DNA of 22,042 nucleotides from ZLKRG08 sp964565165 (GCA_964565165.1 CAZMDJ010000010.1:1-22042), one strand, 5' to 3'; positions 7,945-16,278 are shown, counted from the first letter of the stretch. Notes: generated from the sequence alone by a model not told the origin. Translations and numbers: made by a program.

Positions 7945-8634
7945 TTACCCCGTATATCCGTAAACGCCACGAACCTGGTCACGTACTACGTGGCCACGAT
8001 CTAATTCGATAACTCGCTTACGCATCTGATCCACAATTCCGGAATCGTGCGTAGCCATAAGAACTGTTGTGCCTTCGCGATTAATGCGATCAAGTAATTT
8101 CATAATGCCGATTGATGTAGCTGGATCAAGGTTTCCAGTTGGTTCGTCAGCAATCAGAATTGGTGGTTTTGTTACGTATGCACGAGCAATAGCTACGCGC
8201 TGTTGTTCGCCACCAGAAATTTCAGAAGGTTTGCGGTCACCTTTATCTTCAAGACCCACTAGTTCTAATACTTCAGGAACTTCGCGATCAATTTCCTTTT
8301 GAGAATGGCCAAGCACGTGAAGTGCGAAAGCTACATTCTCGGTGATTGTCTTATTAGGAAGTAAGCGGAAATCCTGGAAAACGGTGCCGACTTGGCGACG
8401 GAGTTCAGGGACCTTATGGTTTGGAAGAGTATTTAAATCTTTTCCTGCCACATGAATAGTTCCGGTGGTAGGACGCTCTTCGCGAAGAACTAATCGCAAG
8501 AATGTTGATTTACCTGAACCGGAGAGACCAACGAGGAAGACGAATTCGCCTTTTTCGATTTCAAGATTTACGTTATCCAGAGCAGGACGCTCTGTACCTG
8601 GATAAACCTTGCTGACGTTTTCAAATTTGATCAT
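7945..8634 (-). CDS. ftsE: Cell-division ATP-binding protein FtsE
   Basis: Cytoplasmic ATPase of the FtsEX complex, 229 residues. It carries a Walker A motif GLSGSGKST at 36-44, a Q-loop in TVFQDFRLLPNKTI near 84-97, an ABC signature in EISGGEQQRVAIARA (SGGEQ at 140-144), a Walker B ILIADEPTGNLDP with D163/E164, and the H-loop MATHD. TVFQDFRLL and the short length distinguish FtsE from other ABC ATPases. The ATG at 8632-8634 has no Shine-Dalgarno. A TAAACT hexamer ends 9 nt upstream (8644-8649), so the message may be leaderless or nearly so. The 96-nt gap behind prfB is the most likely place for the ftsEX promoter. Confidence 0.95.
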   Translation of the reverse strand: MIKFENVSKVYPGTERPALDNVNLEIEKGEFVFLVGLSGSGKSTFLRLVLREERPTTGTIHVAGKDLNTLPNHKVPELRRQVGTVFQDFRLLPNKTITENVAFALHVLGHSQKEIDREVPEVLELVGLEDKGDRKPSEISGGEQQRVAIARAYVTKPPILIADEPTGNLDPATSIGIMKLLDRINREGTTVLMATHDSGIVDQMRKRVIELDRGHVVRDQVRGVYGYTG

Positions 8635-8730
8635 AACGGGGCAAGTTTAGGTAACTAACTGCTCAATTCCCGATATTTGACCGCTTTTCTCAGCCATTTC
8701 ACACGCTGAGCATTGAACAAAGGTGATTTA

Positions 8731-9831
8731 TTACGCAGTTCTACGCCAACGAATTCCGGATTCGATGAAATCATCAATTTCACCATTTAATACTGCTTGA
8801 GTATTTCCAGTTTCGTGGTCTGTTCGTAAATCTTTAACCATTTGATATGGATGCAAAACATAAGAGCGCATTTGATTTCCCCATGAACCGGAGTTAGTTC
8901 CTTTAAGCGCATCAATCTTTGCTTGCTCTTCTTGGCGTCGACGTTCTAATAACTTTGATTGCAAAACTGCCATCGCAGTTGCTTTATTTTGAATCTGCGA
9001 ACGTTCGTTCTGACATGAAACAACAATTCCAGTTGCCATATGTGTAATTCGTACAGCGGAGTCAGTTGTATTAACGCCTTGACCACCCGGGCCTGATGAG
9101 CGATAAACATCCACGCGAATTTCTTTTTCATCAATTTCAATATGATCGCTCTGATCAACAACTGGCACAACTTCAACACCACAGAAAGAGGTATGGCGAC
9201 GGCTCTGTGAATCAAATGGAGAGATACGAACTAATCGATGAGTTCCCTGCTCAACCGAAAGCGTTCCGTAGGCATATGGCGCGCTAACGCGGAAAGTAGT
9301 TGATTTAATACCTGCTTCTTCGCCATATGAAGTTTCTAGAACATCTACTTTGTAATTGTGGCGTTCGCAGTAACGTAAATACATGCGGCTGATCATCTCT
9401 GCCCAATCACATGCCTCAACGCCGCCGGCTTCAGAGCGGATTGTTACAAGTGCATCGCGTTCGTCGTATTCACCTGAAAGTAACGTTTGAACTTCTAGCT
9501 CACTTAGAACTTTAGTGATTGCATCTAACTCTTTATCTGCATCTTCTAACGCGCTCTTATCGCCCGCTTCTTCTGCTAATTCAAGAAGAACTGGAACATC
9601 TTCGATTCGGCGGCGCAGATTTACCAATTTATTAATCTGCGCTTGGGTGTGGCTGAGTTTTGAAGTTACGCGCTGTGCATTTTCAGTGTCATTCCAGAGA
9701 TCTGGAGCGCCGGCTTCTGTCTCAAGCTTTACTGCATCTTCTTTTAACTTCGGTAAATCTAAAACTTTTTCAATGCCAGAAAGCGTCTGACTTAGGGCAG
9801 CAATCTCCCCGTTGTAATCGCGTTCGGCCAT
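8731..9831 (-). CDS. prfB: Peptide chain release factor 2
   Basis: Class I release factor that reads UGA and UAA stop codons and triggers peptide release on the ribosome. The 366-residue frame is continuous. It shows the stop-codon recognition tripeptide SPF (204-206, in ISPFDSQSRRHTSF) that defines RF2, and the GGQ hydrolysis motif at 249-251 (SSGPGGQGVN). The coiled N-terminal domain contains the expected GAPDLWND block near 41-48. The in-frame UGA/+1 frameshift found in many bacterial prfB genes is absent, as is usual for actinobacteria. The ATG has no Shine-Dalgarno. TAAACT ending 6 nt upstream overlaps the stop codon of the DUF2017 gene, suggesting a separate leaderless transcript. The neighbour order prfB-ftsE-ftsX is classic for the phylum. 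Confidence 0.97.
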   Translation of the reverse strand: MAERDYNGEIAALSQTLSGIEKVLDLPKLKEDAVKLETEAGAPDLWNDTENAQRVTSKLSHTQAQINKLVNLRRRIEDVPVLLELAEEAGDKSALEDADKELDAITKVLSELEVQTLLSGEYDERDALVTIRSEAGGVEACDWAEMISRMYLRYCERHNYKVDVLETSYGEEAGIKSTTFRVSAPYAYGTLSVEQGTHRLVRISPFDSQSRRHTSFCGVEVVPVVDQSDHIEIDEKEIRVDVYRSSGPGGQGVNTTDSAVRITHMATGIVVSCQNERSQIQNKATAMAVLQSKLLERRRQEEQAKIDALKGTNSGSWGNQMRSYVLHPYQMVKDLRTDHETGNTQAVLNGEIDDFIESGIRWRRTA

Positions 9832-9837
9832 GCAGGT

Positions 9838-9843
9838 AGTTTA
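9838..9843 (-). promoter_or_regulatory. Candidate -10 box of a leaderless prfB promoter
   Basis: TAAACT on the - strand, 6 nt before the prfB ATG. Its TAA is also the stop codon of the upstream DUF2017 gene. The position matches a transcript beginning at the A of the start codon. Confidence 0.5.
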
Positions 9844-10410
9844 GCGTTCAGTCACATCATCCATTAACGCTTGAATCAAACTCTCCTGCAACCAACCTAA
9901 CCATGTATATACGGCGTAAACAGCTCGTAATGGGTCATCTGGTTTCAATAATTCCAAATGTTCTTGTTGTGAATCTTCAATTTTTAATCGAACACCCAGA
10001 GCTAAGCGAATATCGTTCAAGCCGCCGAGCCATGCATTTGCACCTTCATGGTCTAAATCTATTGGTTGATCACCGGCATTAATTAAATTACTTCTAATGG
10101 CCATTGAATGGGCACGTTTTTTATCGCGCAATGTCGATTCTGTGTAACGCCTAAATTCAGATGCCGCATCTTCGTCTGCATATGCGTTTGGCAGTAAACG
10201 TAGAAGAACTTCATCTTCTGGAGGCGCATCGTGCACGGTTATTCCGACCATTGCAGCAAGTGGATCTTCATGCGCATGATCTACCCGCTCTGCTAATAAT
10301 TCAATTATCTGTTCGCTTAAATTGATTAATACTTCGCGCTCGGATTCTGAGAACTTTGCTTGATACTCATTCTCTCCGTGGCGCTTAAAACCATTAGGTT
10401 CGTTGCTCAT
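9841..10410 (-). CDS. DUF2017 family protein, ClpS-associated
   Basis: Function unknown. The sequence resembles the actinobacterial DUF2017 family that sits next to clpS in many genomes of this phylum. It is 189 residues and soluble, with no signal peptide. It is largely helical with many acidic residues (DDPLRAVYAVYTWLGWLQESL near the C-terminus is the most distinctive stretch). I chose the ATG at 10408-10410 over a longer version starting at 10440. This ATG shares one base with the clpS stop codon (TAATG) and is preceded by an AAGAAGAG ribosome site, whereas the upstream ATG lies inside clpS with no such site. The tight coupling to clpS suggests a role with the Clp protease adaptor, but that is association only. 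Confidence 0.86.
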   Translation of the reverse strand: MSNEPNGFKRHGENEYQAKFSESEREVLINLSEQIIELLAERVDHAHEDPLAAMVGITVHDAPPEDEVLLRLLPNAYADEDAASEFRRYTESTLRDKKRAHSMAIRSNLINAGDQPIDLDHEGANAWLGGLNDIRLALGVRLKIEDSQQEHLELLKPDDPLRAVYAVYTWLGWLQESLIQALMDDVTER

Positions 10411-10700
10411 TACAACTCTTCTTTGGAGATAGTTGCCCAAAGCCCATATTCGTGAAGACGTTGTACATCGCGTTCCATCTCTTCGCGAGAACCATTTGAA
10501 ACAACTGCTTTGCCATCATTATGAACTTTAAGCATCAATTCTGTTGCATGTTCCTTGGTGTAGCCAAAGAGTTCCATAAATACGTAAGTTACATATGACA
10601 TTAAATTAACTGGGTCATCCCATACAACGCATACCCAAAGTCGATCATTACTGAATATGGCCTTCAGCTCTTCATCAAGGTGCGTATTTATTTTGACCAT
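10410..10700 (-). CDS. clpS: ATP-dependent Clp protease adaptor ClpS
   Basis: Small adaptor (96 residues) that binds N-degron substrates and delivers them to the ClpC/ClpA ATPase with ClpP. The family core is clear: WVCVVWDDPVNLMSYVTYVF (the D-D-x-V-N turn that contacts the N-terminal residue), FGYTKEHATELMLKVHNDGKAVV with the conserved MLxVHxxG, and a C-terminal ERDVQRLHEYGLWATI. The ATG at 10698-10700 lacks a ribosome site but has TAAAAT ending 6 nt upstream. It leads a clpS-DUF2017 pair with a 1-nt overlap. Confidence 0.95.
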   Translation of the reverse strand: MVKINTHLDEELKAIFSNDRLWVCVVWDDPVNLMSYVTYVFMELFGYTKEHATELMLKVHNDGKAVVSNGSREEMERDVQRLHEYGLWATISKEEL

Positions 10701-10706
10701 GTCCGA

Positions 10707-10712
10707 ATTTTA
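10707..10712 (-). promoter_or_regulatory. Candidate -10 box of a leaderless clpS promoter
   Basis: TAAAAT on the - strand, 6 nt before the clpS ATG and just after the stop codon of the glycosidase gene (13-nt intergenic space). It fits a leaderless start. Confidence 0.5.
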
Positions 10713-10713
10713 A

Positions 10714-12429
10714 CTATCTAATTACAACTGTTACAGACGTTGATTGAGAGCCAGCTGCAGAGACGCGAAACTTCATAAATGGAGCCACGTTAGCCGCATA
10801 AGAGAAGGTATATGCGCCATTGGCATCAGTTGAAGTAGACGCCACTTGTGTCCATTTTCCGTCGTATCGCTCAAGGGAAACTGAGATCTGCTTACCTGGG
10901 TTAACAACTCCAGATATCGAAATCTTTCCATTTAACGCAGCGCTCGTTGGCGCATTGATTTTAATCTGTGGTTTAACTTTGATGACTTGCTCATTTGAAA
11001 TTCCTTCAGTGCGCTCCCAGGTGCCGTCACTGCGTAAACGAACACTTTGATTAACACCTAAATAAAGCGGCAATGAAACTTTTCCATCTACTCCCGTAGT
11101 TAAAGATGTGATCTCTCTCCAATTCAAATCAGATGCGTTCTTAACTTCAACGTGAATTGGTAGACCAGCTATCGGTTGTTTATCTTGGAGAGTAAATACT
11201 CCTGCCAAATTTATCGGCTGCCCATAAGTAAATTCGCTCAAATCACTTGTAACAGTTGAGAGCACTTTATCTGGAGCGATTGAAAGCGCAACATTTCTAA
11301 TATTTGTCATTGCTTGCTGATCTTCAAAACCAATTGTCCAAGCAACCAAACCACCAAGGCGATATTTAGATACTAGTTGTGCACGTGCTTGATAAGCGCG
11401 TGCATCTTGATACCAAGCAGTTCTGGTAGCTACGCAGCTGGTTGCAAGTCCGGTAGAAGTATTTCCGTTATAAGTTTTCTGATAAGTGAAGGTAGCTTCT
11501 TGATGCACTTCGTTGTAATTGATAGTTGCGCCATAACCTGCAGCTAAATTAGCTGCGTTACTCATAATAAATGTTGCAGCTTTAGCGCCGGCAACAACAG
11601 TTTTAGAAACATCTGCAGGACAGATGCCATCAACTTTAGTTACCCAATCTCTACCGTAACCAGCTAATCCAACAAAAACTTTTGATGCTGGCATTATCGA
11701 AACCGCATACTTAACTGTGTTCTCGGTCCATGAGAGAGGGCCGATTGGACCTGGATTAGCAACTGAATAGTCGTAAGTCATGATTCGCAAGCGGTCAATT
11801 ACTGAAGCTATTTCTGACCACGCATAAACGTAATAACCCTTCTTGCCTGTTGCAGGATCAAGAAGGTAAGGCGTTGTAATTGAAAGGAGTTTTCCATTTG
11901 CATGTAACGCAGTACTTAGCTGTTTAACAAATGCAACCCAAAATGGTTTTGTTTTACTCCAACTTGTATTTCCATCAACAAAGGCAAAGCCTTCAAAATC
12001 CAAATCGATACCATCAAAATTATTCTGCATTACCAAATCATTAATAACTTTAACGGCAGCACTTCTACCTGTCTCCGTTGAAAGCAGATTTGATAACACC
12101 AATTTATCTGTGCCATCTGTAATAGTTGGAATAATTGTTAACCCAGCTGCCTTTATACTTGCCAGAGGCGTTGCAATTGGAGTACTCGGATTTGCCGGCG
12201 TATAAAGATCGGTAATACTCGCTTTGGTGCCGTTGTATTTAAAGGTATACCAAAATGGCATCACCTCTCGCATCAAGTCTGCATTGTTAAGCGCTGCTGG
12301 AAGCGAAGTCTTCATTGAATAATAAGGAATCCACCCGCTATAAATCTTGCGCGGTTGTGGGTTCTCTGCAATCGCAGGGGTTATAGAGAGCGCAATTAAT
12401 GCAGCTATTGCTGTTGCTCTCTTTAACAT
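10714..12429 (-). CDS. Secreted glycoside hydrolase, family 18 type, with two C-terminal Ig-like modules
   Basis: Predicted secreted chitinase-like or peptidoglycan-active glycosidase of 571 residues. A Sec signal peptide covers residues 1-21 (basic MLKR, hydrophobic core, TPAIA cleavage before ENP). The GH18 barrel spans about 30-390 and contains the full catalytic motif DGIDLDFE (D139, D142, D144, E146). Supporting blocks are IYSGWIPYY near the start, LRIMTYDYS, KVFVGLAGYGRDW and the late GLVAWTIGFED. Two beta-sandwich, Ig-like modules follow (about 395-480 and 485-571). No LPXTG or membrane anchor is visible. I chose the ATG at 12427-12429: the frame runs on upstream to 12552, but that part overlaps divergent argF and would put the signal peptide inside the protein. 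Substrate is uncertain; related YaaH/SleL-type GH18 enzymes cut peptidoglycan. Confidence 0.85.
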   Translation of the reverse strand: MLKRATAIAALIALSITPAIAENPQPRKIYSGWIPYYSMKTSLPAALNNADLMREVMPFWYTFKYNGTKASITDLYTPANPSTPIATPLASIKAAGLTIIPTITDGTDKLVLSNLLSTETGRSAAVKVINDLVMQNNFDGIDLDFEGFAFVDGNTSWSKTKPFWVAFVKQLSTALHANGKLLSITTPYLLDPATGKKGYYVYAWSEIASVIDRLRIMTYDYSVANPGPIGPLSWTENTVKYAVSIMPASKVFVGLAGYGRDWVTKVDGICPADVSKTVVAGAKAATFIMSNAANLAAGYGATINYNEVHQEATFTYQKTYNGNTSTGLATSCVATRTAWYQDARAYQARAQLVSKYRLGGLVAWTIGFEDQQAMTNIRNVALSIAPDKVLSTVTSDLSEFTYGQPINLAGVFTLQDKQPIAGLPIHVEVKNASDLNWREITSLTTGVDGKVSLPLYLGVNQSVRLRSDGTWERTEGISNEQVIKVKPQIKINAPTSAALNGKISISGVVNPGKQISVSLERYDGKWTQVASTSTDANGAYTFSYAANVAPFMKFRVSAAGSQSTSVTVVIR

Positions 12430-12436
12430 AAGTGGC

Positions 12437-12442
12437 AGTTTA
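12437..12442 (-). promoter_or_regulatory. Candidate -10 box for the GH18 gene
   Basis: TAAACT on the - strand, 7 nt before the ATG at 12429. There is no Shine-Dalgarno. It sits only 10 bp from the oppositely oriented -10 candidate of argF. Confidence 0.42.
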
Positions 12443-12452
12443 CTTTTATAGG

Positions 12453-12458
12453 TAGAAT
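12453..12458 (+). promoter_or_regulatory. Candidate -10 box of a leaderless argF promoter
   Basis: TAGAAT, a near-consensus -10, lies 6 nt before the argF ATG with no ribosome site between. A transcript starting 7 nt downstream would begin on the A of the start codon. Confidence 0.58.
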
Positions 12459-12464
12459 TATCTA

Positions 12465-13406
12465 ATGAAGGACTTACTACGTACCGCGGATTTATCGCGC
12501 GATGATGTCGAATTACTGCTAGAAACCTCGGCAAAGTTCGCTGCATCACCACTTTCAGCGTCAGATCAACTACGCAATAAGTCAGTAGCGATTTACATGA
12601 CTAAGCCTTCTACTCGAACCCGCCTAGCTTCTGAGACTGCAACTGCTCATTTAGGTGGAACCCCAATCTTTCTTCGCGGAGATGAACTTCAATTAGGTCG
12701 CGGCGAAACAATTTCAGATACTGCAAAAATCATCAGTGGATTCTGTGATGCGCTAATTATTCGCACATATAAGCAATCAGATGTTGATGAGCTTGGTGCA
12801 AACGCATCTATCCCTGTAATCAATGCGCTAACTGATGATGATCATCCAACTCAATTACTTGCAGATTGGATCACCATTCGCGAAGTATTTGGAAAAGATA
12901 TTTCTGGCCGAAAGTTCTCTTACTTTGGCGATGGCAACAACATGACTCATGCTTGGTTAATCATGGGTGCGATCATGGGTGCGCATGTTGTCGCTGCAAC
13001 TCCAGATGGAAAATGGGCACCAGATGCAGCTGTTGTTGCTCAAGCAAAAGAGATTGCTAAAAAATCTGGCGGCAGCGTTGAATTAACAAATGATCCAATT
13101 GCCGCAGCTAAAGATGCATCGGTTGTTTACACAGATGTTTGGATGTCTATGGGCGATCCAGAATCAGAACGCAATGAGAAGATGCAAGTGCTAGCACCTT
13201 TTACTATTACAGAGTCTCTTATGTCACATACTGCAAAAGATTCAATTTTCATGCATTGCTTACCTGCGCATCGCGGAGAAGAAGTTGATGCAAGCGTAAT
13301 AGATGGCGAAAAGTCAGTTATTTGGCGCGAAGCTTTTCATCGTCGCACCACAATTCAAGCGCTCTTGTATCACTTAACTCGCGGTGAATTAAAGGGTAAT
13401 AACTAG
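12465..13406 (+). CDS. argF: Ornithine carbamoyltransferase
   Basis: Makes citrulline from ornithine and carbamoyl phosphate in arginine biosynthesis. The 313-residue length is standard. Carbamoyl-phosphate-binding STRTR is at 49-53, HPTQ at 127-130, the ornithine-binding SMG loop at 228-230 (VWMSMGDPESE), and the catalytic cysteine C265 is in MHCLPAHRGEEV. SMG together with HCLPA marks ornithine rather than aspartate carbamoyltransferase. It lies apart from any other arg gene in this window. It is divergent from the GH18 gene with only 35 bp between the two start codons, and the transhydrogenase genes follow after 32 nt. Translation is probably leaderless. Confidence 0.95.
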   Translation: MKDLLRTADLSRDDVELLLETSAKFAASPLSASDQLRNKSVAIYMTKPSTRTRLASETATAHLGGTPIFLRGDELQLGRGETISDTAKIISGFCDALIIRTYKQSDVDELGANASIPVINALTDDDHPTQLLADWITIREVFGKDISGRKFSYFGDGNNMTHAWLIMGAIMGAHVVAATPDGKWAPDAAVVAQAKEIAKKSGGSVELTNDPIAAAKDASVVYTDVWMSMGDPESERNEKMQVLAPFTITESLMSHTAKDSIFMHCLPAHRGEEVDASVIDGEKSVIWREAFHRRTTIQALLYHLTRGELKGNN

Positions 13407-13426
13407 TAACTGCACCTTTCGCTGAG

Positions 13427-13432
13427 TACATT
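13427..13432 (+). promoter_or_regulatory. Candidate -10 box of a leaderless pntAA promoter
   Basis: TACATT lies 6 nt before the pntAA ATG, with no Shine-Dalgarno, in the 32-nt space after argF. It would make the pnt operon independent of argF. Confidence 0.45.
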
Positions 13433-13438
13433 TGCTTC

Positions 13439-14554
13439 ATGCGTGTCGCAGTTCCTAAAGAAATCAGGGCTGGAGAGAAGCGTGTAGCGCTAGTTCCAGA
13501 CGTCATCAGTAAATTCACCAAACTCGGCTATGAAGTCGTTATCGAAAGTGGTGCAGGCATCCATGCACAAGCCACTGATAAAGACTACGAAGCTGTTGGT
13601 GCAAAAATCGCAAGTGAAGTTCTGAAAGATGCAGATGTTGTTCTTTCAGTACAGCCACTAACACCAGAACAAGCAGGATCCTTGAAAAAGGGCGCGGTAA
13701 CAATTTCATTCTTATCGCCAACAACTGCGGTTGAAAATATCGAAGCTCTTGCGAAAGCAGGAGCTACTTCTTTTTCTATGGAGTTAGTTCCTCGAATTTC
13801 TCGTGCTCAATCAATGGATGCACTTACATCTCAAGCGCTCTGCGCAGGTTATAAAGCAGCTTTGATGGGAGCGGAGTTAAGTCCGCGCTTCTTCCCATTG
13901 CTTATGACAGCCGCAGGCACAGTTACACCAGCGCAAGTACTTGTACTTGGCGCAGGCGTGGCAGGTTTGCAAGCTATTGCAACAGCTCGTCGACTTGGTG
14001 CAGTTGTTAGCGCATATGACGTTCGCCCTTCATCTGCCGATGAAGTTAAATCAATGGGCGCAACGTTCATTGAATTGGAATTGGAATCACTGGCTGGTTC
14101 TGGCGGCTACGCAAAGGAAATGACAGCTGAACGCACAAAGCAGCAACAAGATCTCTTGACCCCTTACATTGCGAAATCAAATGTAATCATCACAACTGCT
14201 GCAGTGCCGGGACGCCCAGCACCACGACTTATGACAAAGGCAATGGTTGATGCAATGGCACCTGGATCGGTAATCATCGATCTAGCTGCAGAAACAGGCG
14301 GCAATGCCGAAGGTTCTGTTGCCGGAGAGACTGTAGTTACAGAAGGTGGAGTAATTATTTGGGGCGGAAAAGATGTCCCAAGTTCATTGCCATTCCATGC
14401 TTCTAGTTTGTATTCACGCAACTTGCTGAACTTATTGACTCTTATAACTGTCCCTGAAAAGGATGGCGAAAAAGTAGCATTAAATATCAATTTTGAAGAT
14501 GAGATTGTTACCGCTTCTGCGTTGACACATAACGGTTCAAGGAGAAACTCATGA
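13439..14554 (+). CDS. pntAA: NAD(P) transhydrogenase alpha subunit, NAD(H)-binding domain I
   Basis: Soluble NAD(H)-binding subunit of the Re/Si-specific, proton-translocating transhydrogenase. The complex uses the proton gradient to drive hydride transfer from NADH to NADP+. The 371 residues match the split form found in many bacteria, in which the alpha chain is two proteins. Visible blocks are the N-terminal VAVPKEIRAGEKRVALVP, SFSMELVPRISRAQSMDALTSQA near 116-138, the Rossmann loop GAGVAG at 171-176, YDVRPSSADEV, and the mobile-loop region with ITTAAVPGRPAPRLMTKAMV. Its stop overlaps the next start by 4 nt (ATGA). Confidence 0.95.
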   Translation: MRVAVPKEIRAGEKRVALVPDVISKFTKLGYEVVIESGAGIHAQATDKDYEAVGAKIASEVLKDADVVLSVQPLTPEQAGSLKKGAVTISFLSPTTAVENIEALAKAGATSFSMELVPRISRAQSMDALTSQALCAGYKAALMGAELSPRFFPLLMTAAGTVTPAQVLVLGAGVAGLQAIATARRLGAVVSAYDVRPSSADEVKSMGATFIELELESLAGSGGYAKEMTAERTKQQQDLLTPYIAKSNVIITTAAVPGRPAPRLMTKAMVDAMAPGSVIIDLAAETGGNAEGSVAGETVVTEGGVIIWGGKDVPSSLPFHASSLYSRNLLNLLTLITVPEKDGEKVALNINFEDEIVTASALTHNGSRRNS

Positions 14555-14832
14555 GCAATGGTTTAGCGCTATTAGCTATCTTTACGCTTGCGGTTTTCGT
14601 TGGTTTTGAAGTGGTTTCGAAAGTCTCCACAACATTGCACACACCGCTGATGTCAGGTGCAAATGCGATTCACGGAATTATCTTGGTTGGTGCGATTCTG
14701 GTCGCAGGTCACGCAGATGGCGGACTCCAGCTGGTACTTGGCGTGCTGGCAATCGTTCTTGCAACAATCAACATGATCGGCGGTTTTGTTGTAACCGACC
14801 GAATGCTTGAGATGTTCAAAGGAAAGAAATAA
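14551..14832 (+). CDS. pntAB: NAD(P) transhydrogenase alpha subunit, membrane domain (short)
   Basis: A 93-residue membrane protein with three hydrophobic helices, equivalent to the C-terminal membrane part of a fused PntA. The stretch LHTPLMSGANAIHGII (about residues 30-45) is the conserved second-helix signature of this subunit. The ATG overlaps the pntAA stop, with an AAGGAG ribosome site 7 nt upstream. The stop shares one base with the pntB start (TAATG). Together with PntB it forms the proton channel. Confidence 0.95.
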   Translation: MSNGLALLAIFTLAVFVGFEVVSKVSTTLHTPLMSGANAIHGIILVGAILVAGHADGGLQLVLGVLAIVLATINMIGGFVVTDRMLEMFKGKK

Positions 14833-16217
14833 TGAGCCGTAATCTTTATGACTTACTCGGACTAATTTCTTCCGTTGCATTTATTCTGGCTCTTAAGGGG
14901 CTATCACATCCAAAGAGCGCTCGTCGCGGGAACTTAATTGGCGCTGCAGGTGCAGGCGTTGCAACATTCGTAGTCTTCTTCTACAAAGAAGATGGCGAAG
15001 GTTTACATAACCTTCCATTAATTCTTGGTGCGCTATTAGTTGGTATCGCAGTTGGTGTTCCTGCAGCTCGCATGGTGCAGATGACTCAGATGCCGCAGAT
15101 GGTTGCGCTATTTAATGGTGTTGGTGGTGGCGCAGCAGCATTGGTTGCGATCGTCGAATACCTAAACCTTGGCGATACCGCTTCTACTCTTGCAGTAATT
15201 GCGACTGTATTTACCGTTGTGGTCGGCTGCATCTCGTTTAGTGGTTCTGTAATTACTTTCTTGAAACTTCAAGAGTTAATGACCACTCGCCCAGTTATCT
15301 TCCCAGGTGGACGATTTGTAATCGCCGGAACGCTAATTGCAATCATTGCAAATGCAGGGCTTGTTATTAAGGATGGCGGAAACACCATGCTTGAAGTACT
15401 TGCTGGACTTTCATTGCTATTTGGTGTGCTCTTTGTGCTTCCAGTTGGTGGCGCAGACGTTCCAATTGTTATTTCATTGTTAAATGCATTTACTGGCCTA
15501 ACAGTTGCAGCTAGCGGTTATGTTCTAGAGAACATCTTGCTTATTGTTGCTGGAACACTTGTTGGTGCATCCGGAACAATTCTTACTCGCTTAATGGCAG
15601 AAGCTATGGGCCGTTCACTATTTGGCACGTTATTCGGTGCGTTTACTGCAAAAGCTGTTGCTGGTGCCGGAACTCAAGAAGAGCGTCCAGTGCGTAGTGG
15701 TTCACCTGATGACGTTGCGATCTTGCTTAACTATGCACGTCGCGTAGTTATTGTTCCTGGTTACGGCTTAGCTGTTGCACAAGCGCAACACACAATTCGT
15801 GAAATGGCCGATCTACTTACCGCAAAGGGAATCGATGTCGCTTACGGCATCCATCCAGTTGCAGGACGTATGCCAGGACATATGAACGTATTGCTAGCTG
15901 AAGCAAATGTTCCTTACGAACAGTTAAGCGAAATGGAAGAAGTTAATCCAACATTTGGCCAGACAGATGTGGCGTTAGTTGTTGGTGCAAACGATGTTGT
16001 TAACCCAGCTGCAAAGACCACACCTGGTGCTCCGATTTATGGAATGCCTATTCTTGATGTTGATCAAGCAGCAAACATCATCTTCTTAAAGCGTTCAATG
16101 AGACCAGGTTTTGCTGGTATCGAAAACGAACTGCTTTATGATCCAAAGACAACTTTGTTGTTCGGCGATGCTAAGGCATCATTAACAAAGGTAGTTAGTG
16201 CGCTAAAGGCGCTTTAA
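14832..16217 (+). CDS. pntB: NAD(P) transhydrogenase beta subunit
   Basis: The 461-residue beta subunit. Roughly the first 265 residues are eight or nine membrane helices (domain II), including the QMTQMPQMVALFNGVGGGAAALVA block. The rest is the NADP(H)-binding domain III: VIVPGYGLAVAQAQHTIREM with the GxGxxxA dinucleotide loop, AYGIHPVAGRMPGHMNVLLAEA, the VVGANDVVNPAA segment and a C-terminal FLKRSMRPGFAGIENELLY. An AAAGGAAAG ribosome site lies just upstream. In a light-using, streamlined actinobacterium this complex would supply NADPH from the proton gradient; that context is inferred, as no rhodopsin gene is in the window. Confidence 0.96.
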   Translation: MSRNLYDLLGLISSVAFILALKGLSHPKSARRGNLIGAAGAGVATFVVFFYKEDGEGLHNLPLILGALLVGIAVGVPAARMVQMTQMPQMVALFNGVGGGAAALVAIVEYLNLGDTASTLAVIATVFTVVVGCISFSGSVITFLKLQELMTTRPVIFPGGRFVIAGTLIAIIANAGLVIKDGGNTMLEVLAGLSLLFGVLFVLPVGGADVPIVISLLNAFTGLTVAASGYVLENILLIVAGTLVGASGTILTRLMAEAMGRSLFGTLFGAFTAKAVAGAGTQEERPVRSGSPDDVAILLNYARRVVIVPGYGLAVAQAQHTIREMADLLTAKGIDVAYGIHPVAGRMPGHMNVLLAEANVPYEQLSEMEEVNPTFGQTDVALVVGANDVVNPAAKTTPGAPIYGMPILDVDQAANIIFLKRSMRPGFAGIENELLYDPKTTLLFGDAKASLTKVVSALKAL

Positions 16218-16225
16218 TTCTCTTG

Positions 16226-16276
16226 CAGAGTGGTCGGTGCGTTATGTAAATCAAGTACATCTCCCCGACCACTTGC
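16226..16276. terminator. Hairpin between convergent pntB and PLP enzyme genes
   Basis: A 9-bp perfect stem (16229-16237 with 16265-16273) can be extended by three more pairs around a bulged G. It encloses an inner 5-bp stem (16244-16248 with 16256-16260). It sits in the 61-nt gap between two stop codons and probably ends both transcripts, although neither side has a good T run, so intrinsic termination is uncertain. Confidence 0.6.
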
Positions 16277-16278
16277 TA

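Noticed and set aside
8689..8710. Small hairpin in the prfB-ftsE gap as a terminator
   Set aside because: It has only 6 bp, a 10-nt loop and no T run on either side; it is probably chance.
9720..9831. Programmed +1 frameshift in prfB
   Set aside because: The frame is open from the ATG through the GGQ domain with no in-frame UGA or slippery CUU-UGA context.
10411..10440. Longer start for the DUF2017 protein
   Set aside because: The 10 extra codons lie inside clpS with no ribosome site. The ATG at 10410 overlaps the clpS stop codon and has a purine-rich site upstream.
12430..12552. N-terminal extension of the GH18 frame up to 12552
   Set aside because: It overlaps divergent argF and would bury a typical signal peptide 41 residues inside the protein. 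The internal ATG at 12429 has a leaderless-type -10 at the right distance.
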